Made by a program: the position numbers and the translations under genes. This document shows positions 35,155-44,308 of a stretch of DNA of 64,000 nucleotides, piece by piece. Position 1 is the first letter of the stretch. Every line of letters starts with the position of its first letter. The notes beneath the pieces were generated by a model. That model was not told the origin of the DNA. It was given only the letters and a program-made list of their open reading frames with translations, and ran no database searches. Origin of the DNA: Litorivita pollutaquae (GTDB lineage: Bacteria > Pseudomonadota > Alphaproteobacteria > Rhodobacterales > Rhodobacteraceae); the NCBI RefSeq assembly GCF_003205515.1, contig NZ_KZ826488.1, forward strand, positions 1-64,000, written 5' to 3'.

Positions 35155-36207
35155 ATGGATCCTTCTGGAATTTTCCCCACAAGCTATCGCACCGACCGGC
35201 GCGTTGTGCGCACACGCTGGCAGGCCATCGCCCTTGCTGTGTTCATGGGTCTCCTGCTGGCGGCACCCTATCTTGCCAGCGGGCGTATCATCGCCGTACT
35301 GAACATGATGTTGATCAGCGCCGTCATCGCGGTCGGGCTGCAAATCTGCACCGGCTACGCCGGTCAGATCAACCTCGGTCAAGCGGCATTCATGGGGGTT
35401 GGGGCTTATACCGCCTCGATATTGGCCTCGAAAACCGGCATGTCGTTTCTGTTGACGATCCCCTTGGCGGGGTTTGCGGCGGCGCTGTTCGGATTTCTGT
35501 TTGGCCTGACAGCGGCACGGATCAAGGGGTTTTACCTCGCGCTCACCACCATTGCCGCGCAGTTCCTGTTCCACTTTGCGGTTTTGAACCTGCCATCGTC
35601 ATGGATGGGCGGATCAAACGGCATCACCGTGCCGCCTGCTGAACTTTTCGGGTTTCGCATTGTTGGCGAAACCTCACAGTTCTACATGAACCTTGCGGTT
35701 GCTACGATCATGATCGCGGGTGCATTTGGCATCATCCGGTCCCGCTTTGGCCGCGCCTTTGTGGCGGTCAGGGACGATGACGTTGCCGCCGGTATCATGG
35801 GCATCAACGTCGCGGCGACCAAGGCAAATGCCTTTTTGATCGGTGCCTTCTACGCCGGGGTTGGCGGGGCGCTTTGGGCCTATTTGATCCGTTTTGTCGG
35901 GGTCGATCAGTTCACCTTGTTCAACTCGATCTTCTTTATCGCGATGATCATCGTCGGCGGCATGGGGTCCATTGTCGGCGCTTTGGTCGGTGTGTTCGTC
36001 ATCCGTGTCATTCAGGAAGTCATCGCCACCGTCGGACCCAACATCGCCGACTCTGTGTCGTTCTTGGGTGGTGACATCGTCTTCGCCGGCATGAATGTCA
36101 TTTTGGGCGGCGTGATCGCAGGGTCCATGATCCTTGAGCCCAAGGGGCTGATGCATCGCTGGAATATCCTGAAATCGTCTTTTCGCATCTGGCCGTTCCC
36201 CTATTGA
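35155..36207 (+). CDS. LIV-type ABC transporter permease (LivM-type)
   Basis: 350 residues with multiple hydrophobic segments. The motif TGYAGQINLGQAAFMGVGAY is the signature of LivM permeases, and the coupling segment is RSRFGRAFVAVRDDDVAAGIMGI. The start ATG follows the LivH-type stop by three bases. Together with the LivH-type protein it forms the heterodimeric channel. The binding protein gene is next. Confidence 0.88.
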   Translation: MDPSGIFPTSYRTDRRVVRTRWQAIALAVFMGLLLAAPYLASGRIIAVLNMMLISAVIAVGLQICTGYAGQINLGQAAFMGVGAYTASILASKTGMSFLLTIPLAGFAAALFGFLFGLTAARIKGFYLALTTIAAQFLFHFAVLNLPSSWMGGSNGITVPPAELFGFRIVGETSQFYMNLAVATIMIAGAFGIIRSRFGRAFVAVRDDDVAAGIMGINVAATKANAFLIGAFYAGVGGALWAYLIRFVGVDQFTLFNSIFFIAMIIVGGMGSIVGALVGVFVIRVIQEVIATVGPNIADSVSFLGGDIVFAGMNVILGGVIAGSMILEPKGLMHRWNILKSSFRIWPFPY

Positions 36208-36241
36208 TAGGAAAACGGTTTTCAACCTGGGAGGAAAACTA

Positions 36242-37480
36242 ATGATCTGCAAAATGAAACCGGGGTTTCGTGGCCTGCTGGCAGCCGGTGCCGTTGCCCT
36301 GACGGCAACGATGCCGATGAAAGCACAAGCCGAAGAAACCTATAACCTTGCTCTGCTCTCGGACTTTTCCGGACCCTATGCCGATATCATGCCTGTTTTG
36401 GCTGGTGGACGCGAGGCCGTGTTCAAATGGTGGAATGCGACCCAAGGCAAGGAACTTGGCGTTACGCTGAACTATAAAAACTACGAAACCCGCTATGACG
36501 CGGCCCAAGTGGCCAGCCTTTGGCCGGGCATCAAATCGGAGCTCAACCCGATTGCCGTTGTCGGCCTTGGCGGACCCGATGTTGCCGCGCTTTCCGAGCG
36601 CCTGCCGGAAGACAAAATCCCGATGTTCATGGCCACGGCGGCCTATGGTTTCGCCTGGAAGGAAGACGCTTGGATCTTTAACCCGCGTCCAACCTATTCG
36701 CATGAAAGCGCGGGCTTCTTGGCATGGATGAAAGAGCAGCGCGGCGGCGATGAGCCGCTCAAGGTTGCGATCATGGCCTCCGAGGCCTCGCCTGCCTATG
36801 TCGATATGGCGAAGGGTCTGGAGCTTTATGCCGAGGAAAACCCTGATGCACTTGAAGTTGTCGAAGTCATCTATACCGAAGTGCAGCCGACCGATTTGAC
36901 GACGCAAATGCGCCGCGTTGCACGGGCCGGTGCGGAAGCACTGATCGTTCAGACCAACACCTCGATCGTGGTTGCGGCGAAACGCGGGTTGCAGGCCAAT
37001 GGCGCTGACATCCCGATCATGATGAGCTCGCACAACGGTTTACCTGCTTCTGGTGGCGCGCTCGGCGGGCTTGACCAACTTGAGGGCGATTTTGAGGCCT
37101 ACGGCATGGCCGTTGCCGCCGAAGAGGACACACCCGCGCGGCAGTTCTACCAGACACTGGTTGCGGAGTATGACCTCGATGCGCCTTGGAACGTTGTAAC
37201 CGCCATGGGTGTTTCTCAAGGCCTTTATACCGTGACTGTGATCCAGCATGCGATCGAAGAGAACGGTGCCGAGGGTCTGACCGGCGAGATGGTGCGCGAA
37301 GCGCTCTTTGCCAAACCGATCACCACCGAAGAAACCCACGGCTTCCTGCCGACCTTGACCTTCACCCCCGAAGCGCCCTTCCCGTTGAAAGGCCTTAAAG
37401 TAAACGTGGGCACCGTCAAGGATGGCAAAATCACCATCGAAGCCACCGGCGTGGACGTTCCTGACGTTCACAAGTGGTAA
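36242..37480 (+). CDS. ABC transporter periplasmic substrate-binding protein (LivK-type)
   Basis: 412 residues starting after GGGAGGAAA. An N-terminal signal peptide (about 1-29) has a hydrophobic core and a likely cleavage after AQA. The mature part is a periplasmic-binding type I fold (LALLSDFSGPYADIMP opening, TQMRRVARAGAEALIVQTN in the second lobe). It should capture the substrate of the importer encoded around it. It differs clearly from the two binding proteins at 59433 and 60778, suggesting a different ligand. Confidence 0.87.
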   Translation: MICKMKPGFRGLLAAGAVALTATMPMKAQAEETYNLALLSDFSGPYADIMPVLAGGREAVFKWWNATQGKELGVTLNYKNYETRYDAAQVASLWPGIKSELNPIAVVGLGGPDVAALSERLPEDKIPMFMATAAYGFAWKEDAWIFNPRPTYSHESAGFLAWMKEQRGGDEPLKVAIMASEASPAYVDMAKGLELYAEENPDALEVVEVIYTEVQPTDLTTQMRRVARAGAEALIVQTNTSIVVAAKRGLQANGADIPIMMSSHNGLPASGGALGGLDQLEGDFEAYGMAVAAEEDTPARQFYQTLVAEYDLDAPWNVVTAMGVSQGLYTVTVIQHAIEENGAEGLTGEMVREALFAKPITTEETHGFLPTLTFTPEAPFPLKGLKVNVGTVKDGKITIEATGVDVPDVHKW

Positions 37481-37536
37481 GTTAAACTTGGGCGCCGCAG
37501 TCGCGGCGCCCGTCCTGATCCTTAGCACCGGGCACA

Positions 37537-38334
37537 ATGACCATGCTGGAACTCAACAACGTAGAAGTGACCTATTCCGACGTCATCCTCGCGCTCAAGG
37601 GCGTATCGATGAACGTCAAGGAAGGTCAATGTGTTGCCCTGTTGGGCGGCAACGGCGCGGGAAAAAGCACAACGCTAAAGGCTATTTCCGGAACGCTGAA
37701 ATCCGAAGACGGCACCGTTTCGGCGGGCTCCATCATTCTGGACGGCACGCCTGTTCAAAACATGGAAGCCTCGAATGTGGTGAAAAACGGTTTGGTTCAT
37801 GTGATGGAAGGGCGGCGCGTGTTGCGTCACCTCACCTCAGAGCAGAACCTGATCGTCGGCGGGCATATGGTGCCGAACGCCGCCGAGTTGAAAAAGCGGC
37901 TGGATCACGTTTACACGCTGATGCCGCGCCTTGCGGATCTGCGCAACCGCACATCGGGCTTCATGTCCGGCGGTGAACAGCAATTGCTGTTGATCGGCCG
38001 GGCCATGATGGCGAAACCGAAAATCATCGCGATTGACGAGCCGTCTTTGGGGTTGGCACCGATGATGATCCGCGACGTGTATGAGGTGCTCAAGCAACTC
38101 AAATCCGAAGGCACGACGTTCTTCTTGGTCGAGCAAAACAGCGCTGCGGCGCTGTCGATCGCCGACTATGCCTATGTCATGGAGAACGGGCGGATCGTGA
38201 TGGACGGACCGGCGGACAAGCTCGCCAATAACGAAGACATCAAAGAATTTTATCTCGGGGTCACCGCCTCTGGTGAACGCAAAAGCTACCGCGAGATCAA
38301 ACACTATCGGCGCCGCAAAAGGTGGCTTGGATAA
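37537..38334 (+). CDS. LIV-type ABC transporter ATPase (LivF-type)
   Basis: 265 residues. It has Walker A GGNGAGKST near 38-46, the signature MSGGEQQLLLIGRAM, Walker B KIIAIDEPSLGLAP, and VEQNSAAALSIADYAYVMENG, all typical for LivF. The C-terminus carries a basic tail ending HYRRRKRWLG; the second LivF-type protein (62051) ends almost identically, so the tail is specific to this group of importers. It completes a full five-subunit importer within one operon. Confidence 0.88.
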   Translation: MTMLELNNVEVTYSDVILALKGVSMNVKEGQCVALLGGNGAGKSTTLKAISGTLKSEDGTVSAGSIILDGTPVQNMEASNVVKNGLVHVMEGRRVLRHLTSEQNLIVGGHMVPNAAELKKRLDHVYTLMPRLADLRNRTSGFMSGGEQQLLLIGRAMMAKPKIIAIDEPSLGLAPMMIRDVYEVLKQLKSEGTTFFLVEQNSAAALSIADYAYVMENGRIVMDGPADKLANNEDIKEFYLGVTASGERKSYREIKHYRRRKRWLG

Positions 38335-38346
38335 AGGGTAAATATC

Positions 38347-39135
38347 ATGAGTGAACTGCTCGACATAAAAGGGCGCACCGCATTTGTCACCGGTGCGGGC
38401 CAAGGCGTGGGCCGTCAGGTCGCGCTCTATCTGGCTCAACATGGCGCAGGGGCCGTTGTCATCAACGACTTCCACGCTGATCGCGCCGAAAGCGTTGCCG
38501 CAGAAGTCGAAGCGGCGGGCGCAAAGGCATTGCCGCTGGCGTTTGACGTGTCCGACTATGAAGCTGTCGGCGCGGCCTTTGCCACGGCTAAAGACACCTT
38601 TGGCAGCGTGGATATTCTGGTCAATAATGCTGGCAACGCCGGTCCAACCTCGCGGCTGGATGATCTTGTGCCGTTTTGGGAATCCGATCCCGACGAATGG
38701 CGCCGCTGGATGGCCACCAATTTCGATGGCGTGCTAAACTGCACTCGGCATGCCATGCCGTTGATGGTTAAAGGCGGCTACGGGCGCATTGTCACCGTCA
38801 TCTCCGACGCAGGCCGCGTGGGCGAGCCGCATCTGGCGGTTTATTCCGGTGCCAAGGCCGGTGCCGCAGGCTTCATGCGCGCCATTGCAAAGGCCAGTGG
38901 CCGGTTCGGGATCACCGCGAATTGCGTTGCTTTGGGCGGTACGAGAACGCCCGCTGTTGCCGATTTGATCCCTGATGCAGAGACTGAAAAGCGGGCGCTT
39001 TCGCAATATGTGATCCGCCGTCTTGGTGAGCCGGAAGATCCTGCGAGCATGATCTTGTTCCTGTGCTCGGACGCCGCAAGCTGGATCACCGGACAAACAT
39101 ATCCGGTGAACGGCGGGTATTCCTTTGCCTGCTAA
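38347..39135 (+). CDS. SDR dehydrogenase, second BadH-like copy
   Basis: 262 residues. It has TGAGQGVGRQVAL (cofactor), NNAGN, the active-site YSGAK and a final ITGQTYPVNGGYSFAC. The segment SDAGRVGEPHLAVYSGAKAG parallels SDAGRVGSSGEAVYSACKGG of the gene at 5329, so both belong to a related branch. It is probably a 3-hydroxyacyl-CoA dehydrogenase for a cyclic or branched intermediate. It follows the LivF-type gene by 12 bases, linking transport and catabolism in one transcript. Confidence 0.83.
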   Translation: MSELLDIKGRTAFVTGAGQGVGRQVALYLAQHGAGAVVINDFHADRAESVAAEVEAAGAKALPLAFDVSDYEAVGAAFATAKDTFGSVDILVNNAGNAGPTSRLDDLVPFWESDPDEWRRWMATNFDGVLNCTRHAMPLMVKGGYGRIVTVISDAGRVGEPHLAVYSGAKAGAAGFMRAIAKASGRFGITANCVALGGTRTPAVADLIPDAETEKRALSQYVIRRLGEPEDPASMILFLCSDAASWITGQTYPVNGGYSFAC

Positions 39136-39157
39136 GGCCCATTTTGGGCGGTCTCCG

Positions 39158-39553
39158 TTAGTCGGAGCCGCCCATAACGACGCTTTCATTATCCGCCCTG
39201 ATCTCAGGCGGCACACCAGAGATCAGGGATTCAAAACCCGCGCACTTCAACGGTTGCACCAAGAAGGTTTCGGCCTTGCCGCCATCATGCGCGAAGGACC
39301 GGGTCATCAACTCGCCACCCTTACAGGTGAAGACACCGTAAGCCGGTTCGGCGATGAACTTGCCCAATGCGGTGCCGTTCGCCGCCGGAATCAAAAATGC
39401 CGTGCGCATCGACACCGCCCCATTGGACATGGAGACATCGACGCAACGCCCCTGCCCCGTGCGTTGGCCCGACAGGATCGCGATGGCCGCGAACAGCGCC
39501 GCGCCAACATCGGCCAAAGGCAAGACCGGCATCTGTCCCGGCTGTCCGGCGGT
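39158..39553 (-). pseudogene. Remnant of a CaiB/BaiF-family CoA-transferase or racemase
   Basis: In the minus frame the translation contains LADVGAALFAAIAIL followed by SGQRTGQGRCVDVSMSNGAV and AEPAYGVFTCKGGELM, the central core of CaiB/BaiF proteins including the catalytic Asp region (LADVG). The roughly 130 preceding residues expected for the family are missing, and after the core the sequence loses similarity. It is antisense to the operon and lies between the SDR and crotonase genes. It is most likely a decayed gene. Confidence 0.75.
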
Positions 39554-39677
39554 GCAGTGCTCATATCGATCTCCAACTGTCATTTCTTCCGCGTCCGAGT
39601 CCACCTCATAGCAGCGCAACCCGACGTGGAAAGTAACCAAAAATTCAAAATAAACCACTATATTTCAGGAGCTTAAC

Positions 39678-40466
39678 ATGACTGAAACACCGAAAACCCT
39701 ATCCGTGGAACGCATCGGGCGAACCGAATGGATCACCTTCCTGCGCACCGAGCAGTTGAACGCGATGTCGACACAGATGTTGCGCGAAATGACCGCAGCG
39801 TTAGAGGCCACAATTGCCGACGACGGCGTGCGCGCCATTGTCCTGACCGGATCGGGACGGGCGTTCTGCGCCGGTGCCGACCTCAAAGAAGTCGCCGGTG
39901 CCAAACATGAACCCGGCGAGCCGGATCTGCTTGATCTTGTCGATCATACCTTTGGTCTGATGCGTCATGGCCCCAAGCCAGTGATCGCCGCCGTGAACGG
40001 GTTGGCGATGGCGGGCGGTCTGGAAATGGTGATGGCCTGCGATTTGGTCTTTGCCGCCGAAAGCGCGCAAATGGGTGATGCGCATTCCAATTTCGGCGTC
40101 TTCCCCGGCGCAGGTGGGGCGGCAATCCTGCCACGCCGGATCGGGTTGAACCGTGCCAAATACCTTCTGTTCTCGGGCGAAAACATTTCGGCCCGTGAGA
40201 TGATGGATTGGGGATTGGTCAACAAGGTCGTGCCGGACGCAGAATTGCGCGACGCCGTGCAAGCCTTCACCGACCGGATCGCGGACAAAAGCCCCGCCGT
40301 GTTGCGCCGCATGAAGACGGTCGCAAACCGATCCTTGAATGTCGACGAAGCCGCCGCCCTGTCCGAAGAAATGCTGAACCTGCGCGCACACATGCGCTCC
40401 TGGGACATGCTCGAAGGACTGACAGCATTCAATGAAAAACGCAAACCGCAGTTTCGCGGTTACTAA
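39678..40466 (+). CDS. Enoyl-CoA hydratase (crotonase) family protein
   Basis: 262 residues from the ATG after AGGAGC. FCAGADLKEVAGA and LAMAGGLEMVMACD form the oxyanion hole, with the first catalytic Glu kept (LEM). The second acidic position is His in MGDAHSNFGVFPG, the same unusual form as the crotonase at 18946, so the two are likely paralogues or isofunctional for different intermediates. It is followed by a thiolase and an acyl-CoA dehydrogenase in the same transcript, completing a beta-oxidation set. Confidence 0.83.
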   Translation: MTETPKTLSVERIGRTEWITFLRTEQLNAMSTQMLREMTAALEATIADDGVRAIVLTGSGRAFCAGADLKEVAGAKHEPGEPDLLDLVDHTFGLMRHGPKPVIAAVNGLAMAGGLEMVMACDLVFAAESAQMGDAHSNFGVFPGAGGAAILPRRIGLNRAKYLLFSGENISAREMMDWGLVNKVVPDAELRDAVQAFTDRIADKSPAVLRRMKTVANRSLNVDEAAALSEEMLNLRAHMRSWDMLEGLTAFNEKRKPQFRGY

Positions 40467-40481
40467 ATAGGAGACTGCAAA

Positions 40482-41720
40482 ATGCAGGATATTTACGTTG
40501 TAGGCGTCGGGATGACGCCGTTCGGGAAATTTCGGGACAAGACCATCAAGGATATGACGGGCGAGGCTGTCGCCGCAGCTTTGGCTGACTCTGGCGTGGC
40601 GGCAGATCGCATTGATGGCGCGTTTTTCTCGAACGCGGTACAGGGCCATATGGAAGGTCAGCACATGATCCGCGGCGAAATCGCGCTGCGCGAAATGGGC
40701 ATTCAGGGCATTCCGGTGGTGAATGTCGAAAACGCCTGCGCCAGCGCCTCGACCGGCTTCAAGCTGGCGGTGGATTTCCTTAAGGCGGGCAATGGCGATT
40801 GCTGTTTGGCTGTCGGTGCCGAGAAGATGTATTCCGACGACCGCGCGTTGATGTTTTCCGCCTTTGACAGCGGTTGGGACGTCAGCAACGGCGAAGAAGT
40901 CGCACAGCGGCTTGCCGATCTGGGCGCTGGTATCGAGGAACCCGAAGGATCGAAATCGCCGAAACCCTATAGCGTGTTCATGGACGTCTATGCCGGTTTT
41001 GCACGGCTGCACATGAAGACCTTCGGCACCACGCAGGAACAGTTTGCCGCCGTTTCTGCCAAGAACCACGCGCATTCTGCGCATAACCCGTTGGCGCAAT
41101 ATCGCGATGCGATGACCATCGAACAGGTTCTGAACGCGCCGCCGATCACCTACCCGCTGACCCTGCCGATGTGCGCGCCAATCTCGGACGGTGCGGCAGC
41201 GGCAATTTTGTGCACCGGCGAAGGGCTCAAACGGATGGGTCTTGATCCCGCCCGCGCGATCAAGGTCAAGGCCGCGATCCTGCGCTCGGGCACCGACCGT
41301 CCGCCCGAGGACTACAAAAACCACCTGACCCGCCTTGCCGCGCTTCAAGCCTATGAACAGGCGGGACTTGGCCCGGAAGACATGTCGGTCGCCGAGGTGC
41401 ATGACGCCACAGCCGTGGGCGAGGTCATCCAGATCGAGAACCTCGGCTTTGTCGAGTTTGGCGACGGCGGACCGGCCAGCCTGCGCGGCGAAACCAGCAT
41501 CGGCGGGCGCATTCCCGTGAACCCCTCGGGCGGGCTCGAATCCAAAGGGCACCCTGTCGGTGCCACCGGAATCGGACAGGTGTTTGAGCTGGTCACACAG
41601 CTGCGCGGCGAAGCCGGCGCACGTCAGGTCGAAGGCGCACAAAACGCCATTGCCGAAAACGGTGGTGGTCTGCACGGTGTCGAAGAAGCCGCCGCCTGCG
41701 TCACCATTCTAGGTCGCTGA
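40482..41720 (+). CDS. Thiolase (SCP-x/acetyl-CoA acetyltransferase type)
   Basis: 412 residues. The nucleophile is visible in VENACASASTG (Cys86), and the C-terminal SKGHPVGATGIGQ supplies the catalytic His (near 355). The overall form matches SCP2/SCP-x-type thiolases that handle branched or sterol-like 3-oxoacyl-CoAs. It should cleave 3-oxoacyl-CoA with CoA to acetyl- or propionyl-CoA and a shortened chain. It contrasts with the Cys-less thiolase-like protein at 50670. It lies in the importer operon between crotonase and dehydrogenase genes. Confidence 0.86.
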   Translation: MQDIYVVGVGMTPFGKFRDKTIKDMTGEAVAAALADSGVAADRIDGAFFSNAVQGHMEGQHMIRGEIALREMGIQGIPVVNVENACASASTGFKLAVDFLKAGNGDCCLAVGAEKMYSDDRALMFSAFDSGWDVSNGEEVAQRLADLGAGIEEPEGSKSPKPYSVFMDVYAGFARLHMKTFGTTQEQFAAVSAKNHAHSAHNPLAQYRDAMTIEQVLNAPPITYPLTLPMCAPISDGAAAAILCTGEGLKRMGLDPARAIKVKAAILRSGTDRPPEDYKNHLTRLAALQAYEQAGLGPEDMSVAEVHDATAVGEVIQIENLGFVEFGDGGPASLRGETSIGGRIPVNPSGGLESKGHPVGATGIGQVFELVTQLRGEAGARQVEGAQNAIAENGGGLHGVEEAAACVTILGR

Positions 41721-41736
41721 AACAAGGAAAAGAAAA

Positions 41737-42903
41737 ATGGAAAATGTGATCGCTGCCGCTCAGGCAATTTACACAGACGAGCAACGCATGTTGCTGGAAA
41801 ACTTTCGCAAAATGGCCGAGGCGGAGTTCGCTCCGCTGGCCGAGAAATATGAAAAACTCGGTCACCCGCCCGATGCAGACACCCTGAAATCCTTGTTTGC
41901 CAAGGTCGAGGAATTCGGGTTGATCAGCGGCCTGATCCCCGAAGAAGCCGGCGGTGCGGGCATCGACCGGATGACCTACGGCATCCTTTACGAAGAACTG
42001 GCCCGTATCTGGGCGGATCTGGCGATTGCGGTTCTGATCCAAGGCCACGCCGTGTTTGCGGTCAACCTTCTGGGCGATGCCGCGCAAAAAGAGGCCTACC
42101 TCAAGCCGCTGTTGCGCAGTGAACGCATCTGCGCCACCTGCATTTCCGAACCGGAGGTCGGCTCCAACGTGCGCGAGGTCAAGACCCGTGCGGAACGTGT
42201 GGGCGACAAGATTTTTGTCACCGGACAGAAGCTTTGGATTTCCAACGGCGCGCAATCGGATTTTGCCATCGTGGTTTGCAATCTCGATGACGGGATTTCC
42301 ATGGTCATCGTCGATCGCGACAAGGGCGGCTATGAAAGCCGCGAGCTGCGCAAGATGGGCCTTGTGGGCGCATCGACCTGCGAATTGTTCTTCGACAAGG
42401 CCGAAACCACTGCCGATCATGTTCTCGGCAACTCCGGTGGCGGTCTGTTCCAGACCTTGAAGCTGTTCGAAAGTGCGCGCGTTTTCGTCGGGTTGACCAG
42501 CATCGGGATTGGTCAGGCGGCGCTCGAATGTGCGGTGAAATATGCCCAAGAACGCGAGCAGCACGGCAAGCCCATCGGCGGGCACCAGTTGATCCAAGGC
42601 TATCTTGCCGACATGGCGACCCAACTCGACGCTGCGCGGCTGTTGTGCCAGCGTGGGTTGCAACTTTTGGATCTCGGCGTGCGCTGTGACACCCAAACCT
42701 CGATGGCGAAATGGTATGCGACGGAAATGGCCGTCGAAATCGCCGGCAAAGCGGTTCAAATCCACGGCGGCAACGGCATCACCAAAGAGTTCCCCGTTGA
42801 GCGGCACTTCCGCAATGCCAAGGTCATGCCGATCCCGGATGGCACCACCGAGATCCAAAAATTGGTTATCGGGCGAAACCTGACGGGTTTGAGCGCGTTC
42901 TAA
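41737..42903 (+). CDS. Acyl-CoA dehydrogenase
   Basis: 388 residues. CISEPEVGSNVREV is the flavin/substrate loop. The C-terminus has IPDGTTEIQKLVIGRNL, again with Asp in the place of the catalytic Glu of YEGT, and QIHGGNGITKEFPVER upstream. It is thus similar to the dehydrogenase at 17768 in this respect. It is the last gene of the importer operon and is followed by a strong bidirectional terminator. Electrons would go to the ETF encoded at 56049-57733. Confidence 0.85.
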   Translation: MENVIAAAQAIYTDEQRMLLENFRKMAEAEFAPLAEKYEKLGHPPDADTLKSLFAKVEEFGLISGLIPEEAGGAGIDRMTYGILYEELARIWADLAIAVLIQGHAVFAVNLLGDAAQKEAYLKPLLRSERICATCISEPEVGSNVREVKTRAERVGDKIFVTGQKLWISNGAQSDFAIVVCNLDDGISMVIVDRDKGGYESRELRKMGLVGASTCELFFDKAETTADHVLGNSGGGLFQTLKLFESARVFVGLTSIGIGQAALECAVKYAQEREQHGKPIGGHQLIQGYLADMATQLDAARLLCQRGLQLLDLGVRCDTQTSMAKWYATEMAVEIAGKAVQIHGGNGITKEFPVERHFRNAKVMPIPDGTTEIQKLVIGRNLTGLSAF

Positions 42904-43011
42904 AAAGGGCCGGTTTCCTGCGGCATTGGTCACCTATCATGGCGACCAGTGCCGTATGGTTTTCACCCGCGAAATCATATCGCACAGGATACGCGGCGCG
43001 GTATTAAACGA

Positions 43012-43043
43012 AAACGGGCGGCAGGTTTCCCTGCCGCCCGTTT
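43012..43043. terminator. Bidirectional terminator between convergent operons
   Basis: AAACGGGCGGCAGG (43012-43025) pairs with CCTGCCGCCCGTTT (43030-43043) across a 4-base loop. The A/T-rich stem ends and the position between two convergent operons (ending 42903 and 43085) suit termination from both sides. Confidence 0.75.
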
Positions 43044-43084
43044 CTATTCCAACTTCTGAACGCCCATATATTTCGGGAACGGTC

Positions 43085-44281
43085 TCAGTTGTCTTTTTGA
43101 TTGATGATCAAATCTGCATTTTCCGGCAGCTCGGCGACGACAGCCACCTCATCGGCGCGAATTCTTGCATGCAATTTGAAAGCCTCTGCGGCGGAGGTTT
43201 CCGCATCAGACGCCGATGCGCCCTCTTCAAGGACCAGCGAAATGCGGATCATATCGCGGTCGTTCTCGCGCGTCACCACGGCCTGCGCCGCCTTGGCACC
43301 CGGTGTGGCGATGACAACTTCCTCGACCACGCGCGGATAGACGAATATCTCGCGCACTTTAACCGCCGCGCCGACGCGCCCTTGCAACGCGGAAACGCGT
43401 TTGACGCTGCCATCTTCGTTGCTTTCCAGCGCAAAGGCACTGTCGCCGGTGCCAAACCGGATCATCGGCCATGTCGCATCACAGGCGGTGACAACAACCT
43501 CGCCCGGCTCGCCTTGGTCCACCGGAGCGCCGCTGACCGGATCGCAGATTTGCACCACGCGGTCGGGATGCACCACATAACCTTCGCCGCCGTCCTCATA
43601 GGCCACAAGACCCAGATCGGCGGTGGCATAGGCCGCCCAGGTCGACACGCCATAGTCCGCCTCAATCCGGCGGCGTTTGGCCATCCAGTCGCCCATTTCG
43701 CCGCCAAGGAAGGCGGTTTTGACCTTCCATGCGTCGCGGCCATAGATTTCGATCACCTTATCCGCGAGTGTCAGGAAAAACGCCGTCGAGGCACAAATCG
43801 CGGTCACGCCGGTTTCGACGATGATCTGCGCCTGAAGCTCGGTATTGCCAACACCGCCGGGAATGACCGTGGCGCCTGCGGCCTGCGCGGCTTCATCAAA
43901 CAACAGCCCCGCCGGTACGAGGTGATACATCCATGTGTTCAGGATAACGTCGCCTGCGCCGACGCCTGCGGCTTTGAACAGCAGATCAAGCCCATGCCCA
44001 CCGATGCCGGAAAGCGAGGGTTCAAAAATAGGGCCGGGGGACACATAAATCCGCCCGATGTCCTTCAGGTCCGCGCCGAGAAACCCGCCAAAGGGGGGCT
44101 TTTCACGCTGAATCTTCAGGAGTTCTTCTTTTTTCATCACCGGCAGACTCGATAGATCCGCCAGCGATTCAACGGCTGCCGGATCGAATCCGGCAGCCGC
44201 AAACCGGGTCTTTAGACCCGGTGCCTTTTCGGCCGCTGCGGCATAGGTTTGCGCGATGTCTTTGTAGATGTTTACGGACAT
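43085..44281 (-). CDS. PaaK-like protein with degenerate ATP-binding motif
   Basis: 398 residues, shorter than PaaK-type ligases (about 430-460). The fold is recognisable: an N-terminal ADLSSLPVMKKEELL, the DWMAKRRRIEADYG region, GEPGEVVVTACDATWPMIRFGTG, and a C-terminal GRVGAAVKVREIFVYP. The ATP-loop SSGTTG is replaced by YVSPGPIFEP, and the RTDD of the C-terminal hinge is also missing. It may be a specialised ligase, a CoA-transfer or binding protein, or an inactive paralogue. It starts after AAGGAGG, downstream of the crotonase in the operon led by operator site 4. Confidence 0.75.
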   Translation of the reverse strand: MSVNIYKDIAQTYAAAAEKAPGLKTRFAAAGFDPAAVESLADLSSLPVMKKEELLKIQREKPPFGGFLGADLKDIGRIYVSPGPIFEPSLSGIGGHGLDLLFKAAGVGAGDVILNTWMYHLVPAGLLFDEAAQAAGATVIPGGVGNTELQAQIIVETGVTAICASTAFFLTLADKVIEIYGRDAWKVKTAFLGGEMGDWMAKRRRIEADYGVSTWAAYATADLGLVAYEDGGEGYVVHPDRVVQICDPVSGAPVDQGEPGEVVVTACDATWPMIRFGTGDSAFALESNEDGSVKRVSALQGRVGAAVKVREIFVYPRVVEEVVIATPGAKAAQAVVTRENDRDMIRISLVLEEGASASDAETSAAEAFKLHARIRADEVAVVAELPENADLIINQKDN

Positions 44282-44308
44282 ATCTATGCCTCCTTGACCT
44301 TGTGTTGC

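Noticed and set aside
39801-41675. 624-codon minus-strand open frame opposite crotonase and thiolase genes
   Set aside because: It covers two well-supported plus-strand genes and has no recognisable domain.
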